Shown one piece after another: positions 8,460 through 17,291 of a stretch of 64,000 bases of DNA (within the stretch, counting starts at the first letter, position 1; every line of letters begins with the position of its first letter). This DNA is from Nostoc foliaceum FACHB-393 (GTDB lineage: Bacteria > Cyanobacteriota > Cyanobacteriia > Cyanobacteriales > Nostocaceae). The notes below the pieces were generated by a model. The model did no database searches. It was given only the letters and a program-made list of their open reading frames with translations, and was not told the origin of the DNA. The position numbers were made by a program, and so were the translations under genes. The DNA lies in the NCBI RefSeq assembly GCF_014698505.1, contig NZ_JACJTD010000019.1:80119-144118 (forward strand), read 5' to 3'.

Positions 8460-9227
8460 TTAAAATTTTTCCTTAGCAGCTAACATCTGTAAAATCTTTT
8501 CTACATGATCCAACTCTCCAACGATTCGCCGAATTGGGTGCGGCCAAACTTTGACAAGGGTGGGAGTTGCAGAAACCTGATTGAGTTCTGCTTGTTCTGG
8601 ATGAGTTAAAACATCAATCACTTTCAGAGTATAAGGATGTCCGAGCGATCGCTCCAACAATTCGTGTAAATTTTGCAGAATGCGTTCGGTGGTACTGCTA
8701 TGTCCGGCAACAAACAAGCGCAGAACATAGCCTTGTGTGATTACTTCCTTTTTTTGTACTATTACTGGCTGGTGGTATTTTGGCACAGGATCAGAAAGGT
8801 CTAGACGAACAATTAAGTCATGATCCTCCCAAAGCTGCGAAAATGAGGAACGATAAGTTGTTAAGACCATGCGATCGCACAACCCCTCTTGCCAGGGAGC
8901 TGCTTGCCATACTAATTCCCCTGTGCCAAAAATGGCATTAAGCAAAGCTTGATGTCTAATTACAGCCGGATAAGCTTCAGCAAAAGTTCGCACTTTTTGA
9001 GTGCGTGGATCTAACCAGTTGTCAATAGTTGCAGTATAACAAGGCACTAAAAAGTGCGGCGGCTCTGGCAAATCTAGGATTTCTTGCAAAGCCGAGCATA
9101 AATGCAAGTGCCATCGACCTTGCTTGCTAGGGTCGATGCAATAAATTAAATCTCCTCCAGGTGTAAATAGCGCAATGCCTTTAAACAACTGGGGTGTAGA
9201 TAGTTTATTTGTCGTCAAGTTATTCAC
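8460..9227 (-). CDS. Protein with a C-terminal KaiB-like domain
   Basis: The 255-residue protein has two parts. The N-terminal 165 residues (FKGIALFTPGGDLIYCIDP..., TYRSSFSQLWEDHDLIVRL) are not a family I recognise by name. The C-terminal part (about 170-245) is KaiB-like: YVLRLFVAGHSSTTERILQNLHELLE, YTLKVIDVLTHPEQAE and VSATPTLVKVWPHPIRRIVGEL follow the thioredoxin-fold of KaiB, including the ATPTLVK motif before the fold-switching part. It is longer than KaiB (about 105 residues) and is not the clock KaiB itself; kaiA and kaiC are absent. It lies 235 bases downstream of pilT on the same strand. A role in clock-related or stress signalling is only an inference. Confidence 0.75.
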   Translation of the reverse strand: MNNLTTNKLSTPQLFKGIALFTPGGDLIYCIDPSKQGRWHLHLCSALQEILDLPEPPHFLVPCYTATIDNWLDPRTQKVRTFAEAYPAVIRHQALLNAIFGTGELVWQAAPWQEGLCDRMVLTTYRSSFSQLWEDHDLIVRLDLSDPVPKYHQPVIVQKKEVITQGYVLRLFVAGHSSTTERILQNLHELLERSLGHPYTLKVIDVLTHPEQAELNQVSATPTLVKVWPHPIRRIVGELDHVEKILQMLAAKEKF

Positions 9228-9462
9228 AGAGGCTAGGAAGCTAAAAGTAAAAGTTCTCTCTTTTACCTTTTACCTTAGCTATAACCGCAACCAGGATCAG
9301 CTAGAAAATTGCGAACCTATTAAAAAGCATGTAAATCTCGTTTCTAGTCGCCTACTGGAAACGATCTTAAATTGGGCTGGTGCCGCTAGAATTGGAGCCG
9401 GAGCCTCTGAATTCGCATTCCCAGTCAAAGACTGGGAACGAGACAATCCTTAATCCCCAATC
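9228..9462. repeat. Heptamer repeats and hairpin between pilT and the KaiB-like gene
   Basis: A TTTTACC heptamer is repeated at about 9261-9275. At 9418-9438 TTCCCAGTC-AAA-GACTGGGAA forms a perfect 9-bp hairpin of a type dispersed in Nostoc-like genomes; it may attenuate or end pilT transcription. Confidence 0.5.
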
Positions 9463-10737
9463 TTAAACTCTACCTCGGAGAAACTGCGCCATTTCGTTAG
9501 GAGTTGGTGACATTTCTAAAGCAGTTTCTTCAGTAATGCGACCGTCTTGATAGAGATTGAGCAACGACTGATTCATCGTAATCATGCCGTCAAAGCTAGC
9601 TTGTTTCATTAACTCGCCAATTTCATCATACTTGCCGTCTTTGATCCATTCTTTAATTGCCTCAGTATTAATCAGCACATCGTGGAAAGCAGCCCGCTTC
9701 CCATCAGTTGTGCGACACAAACCTTGGGCAATTACTGCCACTAAAGACTCAGAAACTGCTACCCGCATTGCATCTTGTTCGTCACCAGAGTAGAGATTGA
9801 GAATCCGCTCAATGGTTTTGACAGCACTATTGGTGTGCAGGGTTCCCATGACCAAGTGACCAGTTTGAGCAGCTTTTAAAGCGGTGTTGACTGTTTCCTT
9901 ATCCCGCATTTCCCCCACCAGAATCAAATCTGGGTCTTCCCGCAAAGCTGCTTTCAAAGCATTGTCAAATTTCCGGGTGTGCATTCCCACTTCCCGCTGT
10001 TTGACTAAAGACTTGCGGCTTTGATGGACAAATTCTATTGGATCTTCAATGGTGATGATATGCTTGGCCATCTCCTTATTGATGTAGTCAACCATCGCTG
10101 CCATTGTGGTGGACTTACCAGAACCAGTGGGCCCAGTCACCAAAATCAAACCTTTGTGGTGATGACAAATATCCCGAAAAACTGGAGGTAAGTTTAACTG
10201 TTCCATAGTTAAAATTTTCAGCGGAATCAACCGCAACACCATTGCAGCACCTTTGAGAGAGCCAAAAACATTAATCCGCACGCGAGCAAAGTCGTATTGA
10301 GTTGCTCCATCAAATTCTAAGTGTTCTTCAAAGCGCTGAATTTCCCCCTCACTCATCACCTCCCGCAACCAATTCATAAAAGCTTCTTTATCTGTTTCTG
10401 GATAATCCGTTGATTGAATTTCTCCTCGGCTGCGGAAGCGGGGTACTTCACCCACACCCAAGTGCAAGTCAGAATATCCCTGATCGTAAGCTTCTCGGAT
10501 TAACTTCGCTAAAGTGAGTTCTGGACTGCTGTTTTGAGGGCGAACTGAACTAGGGATTGGCGGTGGACTACCCGGACGATGACCTGCAACAGGCGCGTTA
10601 GTGCTCCTATCCATTGACATATCCAATGTTTGTGTCATCTGCCGTTGTGTACTAAAGGTTGGCGGTGGTGGCGGCATTGGTGGCAGGTTACGTCCAGCAG
10701 CAGAGTTAGAATTTAATGGAGACTGTGATTCTGTCAT
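9463..10737 (-). CDS. pilT: Type IV pilus retraction ATPase PilT
   Basis: The 424-residue hexameric ATPase powers pilus retraction for twitching motility and, in many bacteria, DNA uptake. A Pro-rich N-terminal extension (about 1-70) precedes the PAS-like domain (DLHLGVGEVPRFRSRGEI, about 90-107). Walker A is GPTGSGKST (202-210); the Asp box, Walker B region DPDLILVGEMRDKETV and the His box TGHLVMGTLHTNSAVKTIERI are all intact. The AIRNLIRE-type C-terminal retraction motif region is less obvious here (NEMAQFLRGRV at the end). The N-terminal extension is typical of cyanobacterial PilT1. No other pil gene is adjacent. Confidence 0.92.
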   Translation of the reverse strand: MTESQSPLNSNSAAGRNLPPMPPPPPTFSTQRQMTQTLDMSMDRSTNAPVAGHRPGSPPPIPSSVRPQNSSPELTLAKLIREAYDQGYSDLHLGVGEVPRFRSRGEIQSTDYPETDKEAFMNWLREVMSEGEIQRFEEHLEFDGATQYDFARVRINVFGSLKGAAMVLRLIPLKILTMEQLNLPPVFRDICHHHKGLILVTGPTGSGKSTTMAAMVDYINKEMAKHIITIEDPIEFVHQSRKSLVKQREVGMHTRKFDNALKAALREDPDLILVGEMRDKETVNTALKAAQTGHLVMGTLHTNSAVKTIERILNLYSGDEQDAMRVAVSESLVAVIAQGLCRTTDGKRAAFHDVLINTEAIKEWIKDGKYDEIGELMKQASFDGMITMNQSLLNLYQDGRITEETALEMSPTPNEMAQFLRGRV

Positions 10738-11473
10738 ATATCTTCACATTTGGCAGTTAATAAAGTTGAATTAACGAGAAGTCAAGTCACTTGCTTCGAT
10801 GACTTTTGGAGAATGCTTGCGTGCAAGCCCTAGCGGTGATGGGAGGCGATTGAAACTCTAGAACCACGGTCAATCCATTTCATCCACATCAGTTTGTATC
10901 TTTTTTCTCTAAGATTCCATTAATTAGAAGATTTAGATAAATTATTTAACCTATCTAAACTGGTTTAACACACGCAAGGACTCAGAACACCTCAGAAATA
11001 CTACATAGCTTTATTAGTGTTATATGTTACAAAAGTATGAAATATAATATTTTAAACCCTTAGATGAGAAATTTATCCCAGGCAGAGACATGAGTTGCCA
11101 GCAATTAACAGCACAAACGCTAGCAGAGCATTTATTCAGCCCATCTATAAATTATGAGAATCACTATTAATTTTTATAAGAAATGTTAAGTAGGATAGGA
11201 GTAATGTCTTGGGGATCAAGGTTAAAAGCTCATGTCTTTTAGGTTATATGCCTGAAGATAGATGTAGGAAACAAGTTTTTTTAATAGATAGAAACTTGAC
11301 TTTACATTCACAATTACAAAAAATTAACTGTAAAGTTTAGTAAACAAATGCTCATTTTCCCAATTAGTTTTTATATACTGAATTTCACTGAGAAACAAAT
11401 TTCAGTTTACTCGCCAAAAGCGAGATATGACTGAAAAATTAAAATTTGCTGTGTATTTTTGGGAGGAAAAGTC
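10738..11473. other. Divergent intergenic region between pilT and a small membrane protein gene
   Basis: This 736-base AT-rich gap holds no convincing coding frame. It must contain the pilT promoter at the left and that of the small membrane protein at the right. The right end carries the ribosome binding site GGGAGG at 11461-11466. Confidence 0.5.
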
Positions 11474-11848
11474 ATGGTTTCTGCTCAAAGCTCTAATCTA
11501 GGAAAGACCTACTCCTTGTTGATGATTAAAAGCTTTTTAATATGGACTTTTACATTGGCAGTATGCTTGTTGGTTGTGGGTTTTCCACTAGTTGTCTTGA
11601 TGGCTACGGTCGGATGTCTGTTGTCGATTATTTTGCAATCTGTAATGCCTGTTAGTGCTGTTTTGCTAGTAGCAGGTGCTTTAATAATGTTTAATGTCAT
11701 GGCAGTTGTATTGGCTGCGGGTGTACTAACTCTTAAAGGAGTTCATCCCAGTGAAATCAAATGGTTAAGCTGGCTTCATGGAGAGGCAGACCAAATGCAG
11801 TCTACTGTTTACGCTGCTTGCCCTTTAACTTGTGAGATTAAAATGTAG
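11474..11848 (+). CDS. Small membrane protein of unknown function
   Basis: Starting at ATG 11474, which has GGGAGG seven to eight bases upstream, the product is 124 residues. (The open frame reaches 11459 but that start would lie on the ribosome binding site.) It has two to three hydrophobic segments: SFLIWTFTLAVCLLVVGFPL, LVVLMATVGCLLSIIL and VSAVLLVAGALIMFNVMAVV, followed by a cytoplasmic-looking tail WLHGEADQMQSTVYAACPLTCEIKM. I do not recognise the family. Its stop codon is the first base triplet of the duplicated terminator unit. Confidence 0.65.
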   Translation: MVSAQSSNLGKTYSLLMIKSFLIWTFTLAVCLLVVGFPLVVLMATVGCLLSIILQSVMPVSAVLLVAGALIMFNVMAVVLAAGVLTLKGVHPSEIKWLSWLHGEADQMQSTVYAACPLTCEIKM

Positions 11849-11975
11849 TCATTACAGGTAAATACGACAAACAGTGCGTCTGCCCGGTTAAGCCGGGTTT
11901 TTTCATGCTATTAGTCATTGCAGGTAAATACGACAAACAGTGCGTCTGCCCGGTTAAGCCGGGTTTTTTCATGCT
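11846..11975 (+). terminator. Tandemly duplicated intrinsic terminator
   Basis: Two 64-base units (11846-11909 and 11912-11975) differ at one base (ATTACA versus ATTGCA). Each contains the hairpin CCCGG-TTAAG-CCGGG followed by TTTTTTC. The first unit starts exactly at the TAG stop codon of the preceding gene, so the duplication carried the stop codon too. Confidence 0.9.
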
Positions 11976-12094
11976 TTTTGTATGATTCATCCTTTAATAT
12001 TTATGATTTGTGTGATGATTGATCGACAACTATTGACTATTGTCCATAGACCATTGACTATAACCATTGGCAAATGACAGATGACTAATGACAA

Positions 12095-13225
12095 ATGACT
12101 AATCAAAAACGGGTTTGCATTATCTTGGGTACTCGTCCGGAAGCAATTAAACTAGCTCCCGTGATTCAGGTCTTCCAAAAGTCTTCAAGTTTTGAGTTGC
12201 AAGTAATTCTAACTGGGCAGCATCGGGAGATGGTTGAGCAAGTTATGCACCTGTTCAACATCAAGGCAGATTATGACTTGGAAATTATGCAGGTTCAACA
12301 ATCTTTAAATGATATTACCTGTCGTAGTCTACAAGGGTTAGAAGCATTATTCAAGGAGAAAAAGCCAGATTTAGTTGTGGTGCAGGGAGACACTACCACA
12401 GCTTTTGCCGCAGCTTTGGCAGCTTTTTATCAAAAAATCCCTATTGGTCATGTAGAAGCAGGGTTAAGAACTGATGATATCTTCAATCCTTACCCAGAAG
12501 AAGCTAATCGGCGGTTGATTTCTCAAATTACTCAGTTGCACTTTGCGCCGACTCCTTGGGCTGTGGAAAACTTGCACCGTTCTGGTGTTTTGGGTGAAAT
12601 TCACATGACAGGTAACACCGTAATTGATGCGCTGTTGAATATAGCTGCAACCGAAGCCGTTTGTAATGTACCAGGCTTAGACTGGGAATCATATCGGGTT
12701 CTGTTAGCAACAGTTCATCGTCGGGAGAATTGGGGAGAACCGCTCTTAGCGATCGCTCAGGGGTTTTTACAGATATTAGACAAGTTTCCTGATACAGCTT
12801 TACTGCTACCATTGCACCGCAATCCAACAGTGCGAGTTCCGCTACAACAACTTTTAGGGAATCACCCCCGAATTTTCTTGACAGATCCTCTAGATTATGG
12901 AGAATTGGTGGGAGCAATTGGGCGATCGCATCTTTTGCTTACTGACTCTGGTGGTTTGCAAGAAGAAGCCCCCAGCTTGGGAAAACCAGTACTGGTTTTG
13001 AGAGATACCACCGAAAGACCAGAGGCTGTTGCAGCCGGTACAGCCAAACTTGTAGGCACTAGGAGTGAGAACATTTTTGCAAATGCTGCTGAGTTACTAA
13101 GTGATCCAGATGCTTATGAAGCAATGGCAAATGCAATTAATCCCTTTGGGGATGGTCATGCAGCAGAACGCATTTTGCAGATTGTACAAAATTACCTGGG
13201 TCTTTCATCAGAAACATCAACTTAG
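12095..13225 (+). CDS. wecB: UDP-N-acetylglucosamine 2-epimerase (non-hydrolysing)
   Basis: The 376-residue cytosolic enzyme interconverts UDP-GlcNAc and UDP-ManNAc for surface polysaccharide synthesis. Diagnostic motifs are ILGTRPEAIKLAPVI, LTGQHREM, VVQGDTTTAFAAALAAFY, GHVEAGLRT, FNPYPEEANRR, TGNTVIDAL, HRRENWG and DSGGLQEEAPSLGKPVLVLRDTTERPEA, all in the GT-B-type fold order. The start ATG at 12095 is embedded in a repeated GACAAATGACTAAT heptamer-like run (about 12040-12100), so exact translation initiation is uncertain by a few codons. It is monocistronic with a strong terminator; no other polysaccharide gene is adjacent. Confidence 0.93.
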   Translation: MTNQKRVCIILGTRPEAIKLAPVIQVFQKSSSFELQVILTGQHREMVEQVMHLFNIKADYDLEIMQVQQSLNDITCRSLQGLEALFKEKKPDLVVVQGDTTTAFAAALAAFYQKIPIGHVEAGLRTDDIFNPYPEEANRRLISQITQLHFAPTPWAVENLHRSGVLGEIHMTGNTVIDALLNIAATEAVCNVPGLDWESYRVLLATVHRRENWGEPLLAIAQGFLQILDKFPDTALLLPLHRNPTVRVPLQQLLGNHPRIFLTDPLDYGELVGAIGRSHLLLTDSGGLQEEAPSLGKPVLVLRDTTERPEAVAAGTAKLVGTRSENIFANAAELLSDPDAYEAMANAINPFGDGHAAERILQIVQNYLGLSSETST

Positions 13226-13275
13226 GAACTTAGATTAAACAAAATGCAAAATTTCTCTTTTTCAGGGTGCATAAG

Positions 13276-13305
13276 ATCGGCAAAAAAGCCGATTTTTCTT
13301 TTTTT
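13276..13305 (+). terminator. Intrinsic terminator of wecB
   Basis: ATCGGC-AAAAAA-GCCGAT hairpin followed by TTTTCTTTTTTT, about 50 bases after the wecB stop. Confidence 0.85.
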
Positions 13306-13320
13306 AGCCTTTCTCATAAT

Positions 13321-13365
13321 CTTGTGGGATAGGCATTTTGCCTAGATTTCTCTTTATCCCACAAG
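13321..13365. repeat. Compound inverted repeat between convergent genes
   Basis: CTTGTGGGATA (13321-13331) and TATCCCACAAG (13355-13365) are perfect complements, enclosing a second small hairpin AGGCA-TTT-TGCCT. On the minus strand it could serve as a terminator for the SH3b protein gene. Confidence 0.6.
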
Positions 13366-13411
13366 AAAAAAGCTAAAACTTAGAAACGAGATTATAAAGG
13401 GTGGCTTTTGG

Positions 13412-14080
13412 CTAAATACCCAGAGCTACTCTAGTTTCGGGCCCTACCACACCATCTACAAGTAGACCTTTACTTGCCTGAAAGCTTCGGACTCGACTAA
13501 CAGTTTCTTGACCATAAATTCCATCAACTCTAAGATTACCTAAAGCTGTTTGAACGTCTCTTACAAGCTGACCTCTAGAACCAGGGGTAAGAATAACTGA
13601 ACCACCAACGCCACCCGGTCTAGTCACAGGAGGGTAGTTAGGTCTATCACCAACCCATCGGGCAAAAACGTATCTACCCGTAGAAAGCCTAGCAAAACCG
13701 TTTTCATACCTTTCAATCGCTGGAAGTGTTGCGCCATTTGGTACACAATCCACATACGAATAGTTAGTGCCTGGGCCTGTACGGATACGCAAACAACTGC
13801 CGTTAGTCCTGACAAATGCAGCCGAACTCATTTGAATTTGAGCAGCAGCAATAAGTAATACACCAACACCTGCTAAAGCTAACCAAGCTGAAGATTTAAG
13901 AAGTTTTTTCCAATTGAATTTAGGTTTGCTTATTCCAGATGTGTCTTCTTTAGTAATAACTATGTCAGAAATTTTCAGATGTTTTTTCTCATTTAATTGA
14001 GATTTAGACGAATTATATTTCGTGTTTCCCGATGCCTCTTCTTGAGCAATAAACATGTGAGAATAAGCAAGATATTCCAT
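13412..14080 (-). CDS. Membrane-anchored SH3b / peptidoglycan-binding domain protein
   Basis: The 222-residue product has an N-terminal cytoplasmic region of about 65 residues, a transmembrane segment (SAWLALAGVGVLLIAAAQI, about 69-87), an SH3b domain (about 92-145: CLRIRTGPGTNYSYVDCVPNGATL...GRYVFARWV) and a C-terminal PG_binding_1 domain (about 165-222: LVRDVQTALGNLRVDGIYGQETVSRVRSFQASKGLLVDGVVGPETRVAL). It most likely binds cell-wall peptidoglycan from the periplasm. No catalytic domain is present, so it may localise something else or modulate wall structure. Such short SH3b-PGB proteins are numerous in Nostoc. Confidence 0.85.
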   Translation of the reverse strand: MEYLAYSHMFIAQEEASGNTKYNSSKSQLNEKKHLKISDIVITKEDTSGISKPKFNWKKLLKSSAWLALAGVGVLLIAAAQIQMSSAAFVRTNGSCLRIRTGPGTNYSYVDCVPNGATLPAIERYENGFARLSTGRYVFARWVGDRPNYPPVTRPGGVGGSVILTPGSRGQLVRDVQTALGNLRVDGIYGQETVSRVRSFQASKGLLVDGVVGPETRVALGI

Positions 14081-14291
14081 AATGCACCCCTTTATATAAA
14101 AAAATGGTACTCACAGAGAATTACTTCAATCTTCTCTGTATTTATTCTTAGTATATTTTATATCAATGTGCTTTAAAAAGGTTTTTACTGGTAGCGGAAT
14201 TAAGAAAAAATTAGCGACTTCCAAAAAATAAAATACGCAATTACTAATAATGAAAATCATTGTAGTTAAACATAATCCGAAACAGGGGCCA

Positions 14292-15378
14292 ATGGATTCT
14301 AATGCAACGAAACCCAAGCGTGATCGCTCTACTCATGGACGGGTTAGAGGAATTGTCCTCTCACCTCACGGATGGCAGAGGTTTCAGACAGCAAAGCAGC
14401 AAGCAGAATCTGAGGAAACTTGGAATAAACGGTTCACACAGGAAGATTTAAGCGATCGCACTGGACTTTCCCTCAATACCCTAGCCCGGATTCTCAAGCG
14501 CGAACAGGGAGTTGATCGCTGTCGTTAGAATATCTCTTTCGGGCGTTTGGGCTGGAATTAACGAATGCAGACTTGACATCCCCCATTTCGTTAGCTGAGG
14601 AGTCCCAAAACCGACAGGCAAACCCTAAACAAGATTGGGATAATGCTGTTGATACATCGGTATTCTATGGACGCGAGACAGAACTAGCGCAACGATGGCA
14701 GTGGATCATCGCTGAGGGATGTCGCATTGTCGGGTTATTGGGCATCGGGGAGATTGGCAAAAGTACGATCGCTGTAAAGTCTGCACTTGGAATGCAGGCA
14801 GAATTTGAAATTGTCATGTGGCGAAGTCTCTCCAATGCGCCACCGTTAGAAGAACTCCTGTCGAGCCTGCTGAAATTTCTTATGCCCATTCAGGGAGAAG
14901 ATCCCGTCATTCCTGCCACGGTGGATGAAAAGCTGATCTTGTCATTCCTGCCACGGTGGATGAAAAGCTGATCTTATTGATGCAGTATTTGCGATCGCAG
15001 CGATGTTTGTTGATTTTAGATAACGCTGAAACCATTTTACACAGTAAGCAAGCCGGTCAGTGGCGATCGGGCTATGAAGCCTATGGGCAATGGCTCAGAA
15101 TGATGGGCGAAACGCCCCATCAAAGCTGTTGCTTGCTGACCAGTCGTGAGAAGCCACGGGAAATAGCAATACTAGAAGGCGAATGGAGCATGGTGCGATC
15201 ATTGCCCTTAAGTGGACTGACTCCAGATGATAGACGGGCTATCTTTCGGCAAAGAGGGATATGTATGGGGTCAGAGACCGAATGGCAAAACCTCATCCAC
15301 CACTATGGCGGCAATCCCCTAGCACTAAAGATGGTGGCAGCGGCTACCCAGGATTTATTCAAAATGGAGCAAAGCTAG
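14292..15378 (+). pseudogene. Decayed HTH-STAND ATPase gene (WD40-type regulator), frameshifted twice
   Basis: An N-terminal helix-turn-helix-like module (MDSNATKPKRDRS..., TQEDLSDRTGLSLNTLARILKRE) and an NB-ARC/NACHT-type P-loop domain (VFYGRETEL, GLLGIGEIGKST, CLLILDNAETIL, LTSREKPREIAILEG, YGGNPLALKMVA) lie in order in three frames. The first break, near 14520, fits loss of one base: after VDR the frame resumes as SLEYLFRAFGLELTNADL. The second is caused by an exact 35-bp tandem duplication (14906-14975); removing one copy restores LILLMQYLRSQRC. The frame ends at 15378 just after ATQDLF, before any C-terminal WD40 domain. Intact relatives in Nostoc carry long WD40 C-termini. The gene is dead. 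Confidence 0.85.
14906..14975 (+). repeat. Exact 35-bp tandem duplication inside the STAND pseudogene
   Basis: Bases 14906-14940 and 14941-14975 are identical and abut. The unit length is not a multiple of three, so the duplication itself shifts the reading frame. Confidence 0.95.
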
Positions 15379-15536
15379 GTTGGTTGCTCGATTCTGCTGA
15401 TGAGTCAATCATGATTTTTGAACCCAATAAATTACCAGAATTAAAAGAAAAACAAGATATTTTACCCGTATTGAGTGTTTTGGAAAATTGGCAATTAACA
15501 GTTGCAGACGTATTTAGGTGGTTGAGTTTTATTTGA
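15379..15536 (+). pseudogene. Unidentified coding remnant downstream of the STAND pseudogene
   Basis: A frame reading LDSADESIMIFEPNKLPEL and VLPVLSVLENWQLTVADVF-like sequence ends at TGA 15534-15536. It has protein-like composition but no start codon of its own, and it is in a different frame from the ATPase remnant. It could be the end of another deleted gene. I do not recognise the family. Confidence 0.3.
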
Positions 15537-15646
15537 ATAAAGCATTTATTACAGCAGAATTCAGGAGTCGGAATGGGCTGCGCCCCGCTGCGCTAACAGA
15601 ATTCAGAAGTAAAATACGCTTTATTCCTCTCATAAAATTGGTATAA

Positions 15647-16057
15647 CTATTGACTAATTCCACTAGCTTGATTTACTTGGCATTGACTGCACAACCCAAA
15701 AAACTCTAGGGTGTGGTAAAAAACTTTAAACTTATGGCTGGATTCTAACTGGTCTTCTAAGTCATGAACGGGGCATTGATTAATTGGAATTGAGACACCG
15801 CATTGCAAACAAGTAAGGTGGTGTTTGTCTTGCTGTGCTAGGCTGTAGAGGGCTTCACCGTTAGCCAAATTCCGCACTTGTACTATGCCTTCGAGTTTTA
15901 AGGCATCTAAGGAGCGGTAAACTGTCGCTAAACCCATGCTCTGATTAGTATTACGTAGTTCTACGTAAATATCCTGGGCGGAAATGCCTTTTTTAATGGT
16001 TTTCAGTAGGTTGAAAATACGCTCTTGACTGCGGGTGCGTATGGCTCTCATAGACAA
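15647..16057 (-). CDS. zur: Fur-family metal-responsive repressor, probably Zur (FurB)
   Basis: The 136-residue cytosolic repressor has the Fur winged helix (about 1-80: ISAQDIYVELRNTNQSMGLATVYRSLDALKLEGIVQ) and dimerisation domain with metal ligands HHLTCLQCG...CPVH and a second CxxC pair, CSQC, that with CLQC forms the structural zinc site. The sequence resembles what I recall of Anabaena FurB/Zur, rather than FurA or PerR/FurC, but family assignment within Fur proteins is not certain by eye. The ORF begins MSMRAIRTRS; Met3 is an alternative. It is divergent from purS across 138 bases. Zur would repress zinc-uptake and zinc-sparing genes when zinc is ample. Confidence 0.75.
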   Translation of the reverse strand: MSMRAIRTRSQERIFNLLKTIKKGISAQDIYVELRNTNQSMGLATVYRSLDALKLEGIVQVRNLANGEALYSLAQQDKHHLTCLQCGVSIPINQCPVHDLEDQLESSHKFKVFYHTLEFFGLCSQCQVNQASGISQ

Positions 16058-16195
16058 TTATTTAAATATGCCACTGTAGTTGAAGCTGTTAGATGGGCTA
16101 ATTGATTAATTAACTTTAACCGCTTCGTAATCTTATTTTCACTCAGTTGGAACAGAAAGTTATAGTATAGCGATCGCAGCATTTAGAAAAAGCCC

Positions 16196-16474
16196 GTGCA
16201 AACCAAGTATCTAGCCAAAATTTTCGTGACCCTTCGTCCTTCAGTCTTAGACCCCGCTGGTGTGGCTGTACAATCCGGTCTTAAGCAACTGGGATACGAG
16301 AACGTTGACCAGGTGCGGATTGGCAAGTACATTGAACTCACCATTACCTCGTCTGATGAGAAGAAAGCGCGTCAAGACCTCGATCGCATTTGTGACCAAA
16401 TGCTAGCAAATCCTGTAATTGAAAATTACCGCTTTGATTTGATTGAGGTCGAAACCCAAACGGGAGTCTTTTAA
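16196..16474 (+). CDS. purS: Phosphoribosylformylglycinamidine synthase subunit PurS
   Basis: The 92-residue protein (GTG start at 16196) is the small subunit of the PurL-PurQ-PurS complex, which converts FGAR to FGAM using glutamine in purine synthesis; PurS helps form the channel for ammonia between PurQ and PurL. Typical sequence: AKIFVTLRPSVLDPAGVAVQSGLKQLGY and VRIGKYIELTI. The gene lies 110 bases before purQ on the same strand, separated by heptamer repeats. purL is not in the window. Confidence 0.93.
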   Translation: MQTKYLAKIFVTLRPSVLDPAGVAVQSGLKQLGYENVDQVRIGKYIELTITSSDEKKARQDLDRICDQMLANPVIENYRFDLIEVETQTGVF

Positions 16475-16511
16475 GGACTGGTCGTGGGGCAGAAAAGGCA
16501 GGGGAAGATTA

Positions 16512-16580
16512 AGAACTCCTAACTCCTGCCTCCTGCCCCCTGCCCCCTGCCCCCTGCCTCCTAACTCCTAACTCCTAACT
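16512..16580 (+). repeat. Heptanucleotide tandem repeats between purS and purQ
   Basis: Runs of CTCCTAA and CCCCTGC/CTCCTGC heptamers fill most of the purS-purQ gap. These are the short tandemly repeated repetitive (STRR) sequences known from heterocystous cyanobacteria. Only four bases separate the array from the purQ ATG, and there is no normal ribosome binding site. Confidence 0.85.
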
Positions 16581-16584
16581 AATC

Positions 16585-17259
16585 ATGAAATTCGGTGTTG
16601 TTGTTTTTCCAGGTTCTAATTGCGATCGCGATGTTGCTTATGTAACCAGAGACTTGCTGGGGCAACCGACTCGCATGGTTTGGCATCAAGAAACAGACAT
16701 TGCTGATTTGGATGTTGTTATCATTCCTGGTGGTTTTAGTTACGGGGATTATTTACGCTGCGGTGCGATCGCGCGTTTTTCACCCGTGATGCAGCAGGTT
16801 GTGGAACACGCCCAAAAAGGTAAGTTTGTAATTGGTATTTGCAATGGTTTTCAGGTATTAACTGAAGCTGGACTTTTGCCAGGGGTGTTAACTAAAAATC
16901 GGGATTTGCATTTTATCTGCGATCGCGCCCTCGTGAAAGTTGAGCGTAGCGATCTCCCTTGGACACAAGATTATACGACTGGTGAAGTTATCACTTTGCC
17001 CATTGCCCACGGAGAGGGGCAATTCTACGCTGACGCAGCCACTCTTGCAGAAATTGAAGGTAACGGGCAAGTTGTGTTTCGTTATGAAGGCGAGAATCCC
17101 AACGGTTCACTGAACAACATTGCCGGGATTTGCGATCGCCAGGGCAATGTGTTGGGGATGATGCCGCACCCAGAAAGAGCGTCTGACGCGATGCTGGGGA
17201 ATAGCGATGGCTTGAGGTTGTTTCAGGGCTTGCTAGAGAAGGTAGCGGCATTAGCCTAA
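16585..17259 (+). CDS. purQ: Phosphoribosylformylglycinamidine synthase subunit PurQ (glutamine amidotransferase)
   Basis: The 224-residue class I glutaminase supplies ammonia to PurL. It begins MKFGVVVFPGSNCDRDVAYV, has the catalytic Cys in the nucleophile elbow FVIGICNGFQVL, and the His-Glu pair in MMPHPERASD near the C terminus. The oxyanion motif GGFSYGDYLRCGAIA is present. Its length is typical. HIP1 sites are dense here (16622, 16764, 16919, 17132). It is co-oriented with purS and likely co-transcribed. Confidence 0.95.
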   Translation: MKFGVVVFPGSNCDRDVAYVTRDLLGQPTRMVWHQETDIADLDVVIIPGGFSYGDYLRCGAIARFSPVMQQVVEHAQKGKFVIGICNGFQVLTEAGLLPGVLTKNRDLHFICDRALVKVERSDLPWTQDYTTGEVITLPIAHGEGQFYADAATLAEIEGNGQVVFRYEGENPNGSLNNIAGICDRQGNVLGMMPHPERASDAMLGNSDGLRLFQGLLEKVAALA

Positions 17260-17291
17260 AGCAAATATCGGACGACTCGCTAGGCCGTTTT

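Noticed and set aside
8460..9227. Calling the gene kaiB
   Set aside because: It is more than twice KaiB length, and kaiA and kaiC are not adjacent; only the C-terminal domain is KaiB-like.
11846..11975. Possible CRISPR-like repeat pair
   Set aside because: Only two units, 64 bases each, one including a stop codon and terminator; no spacers.
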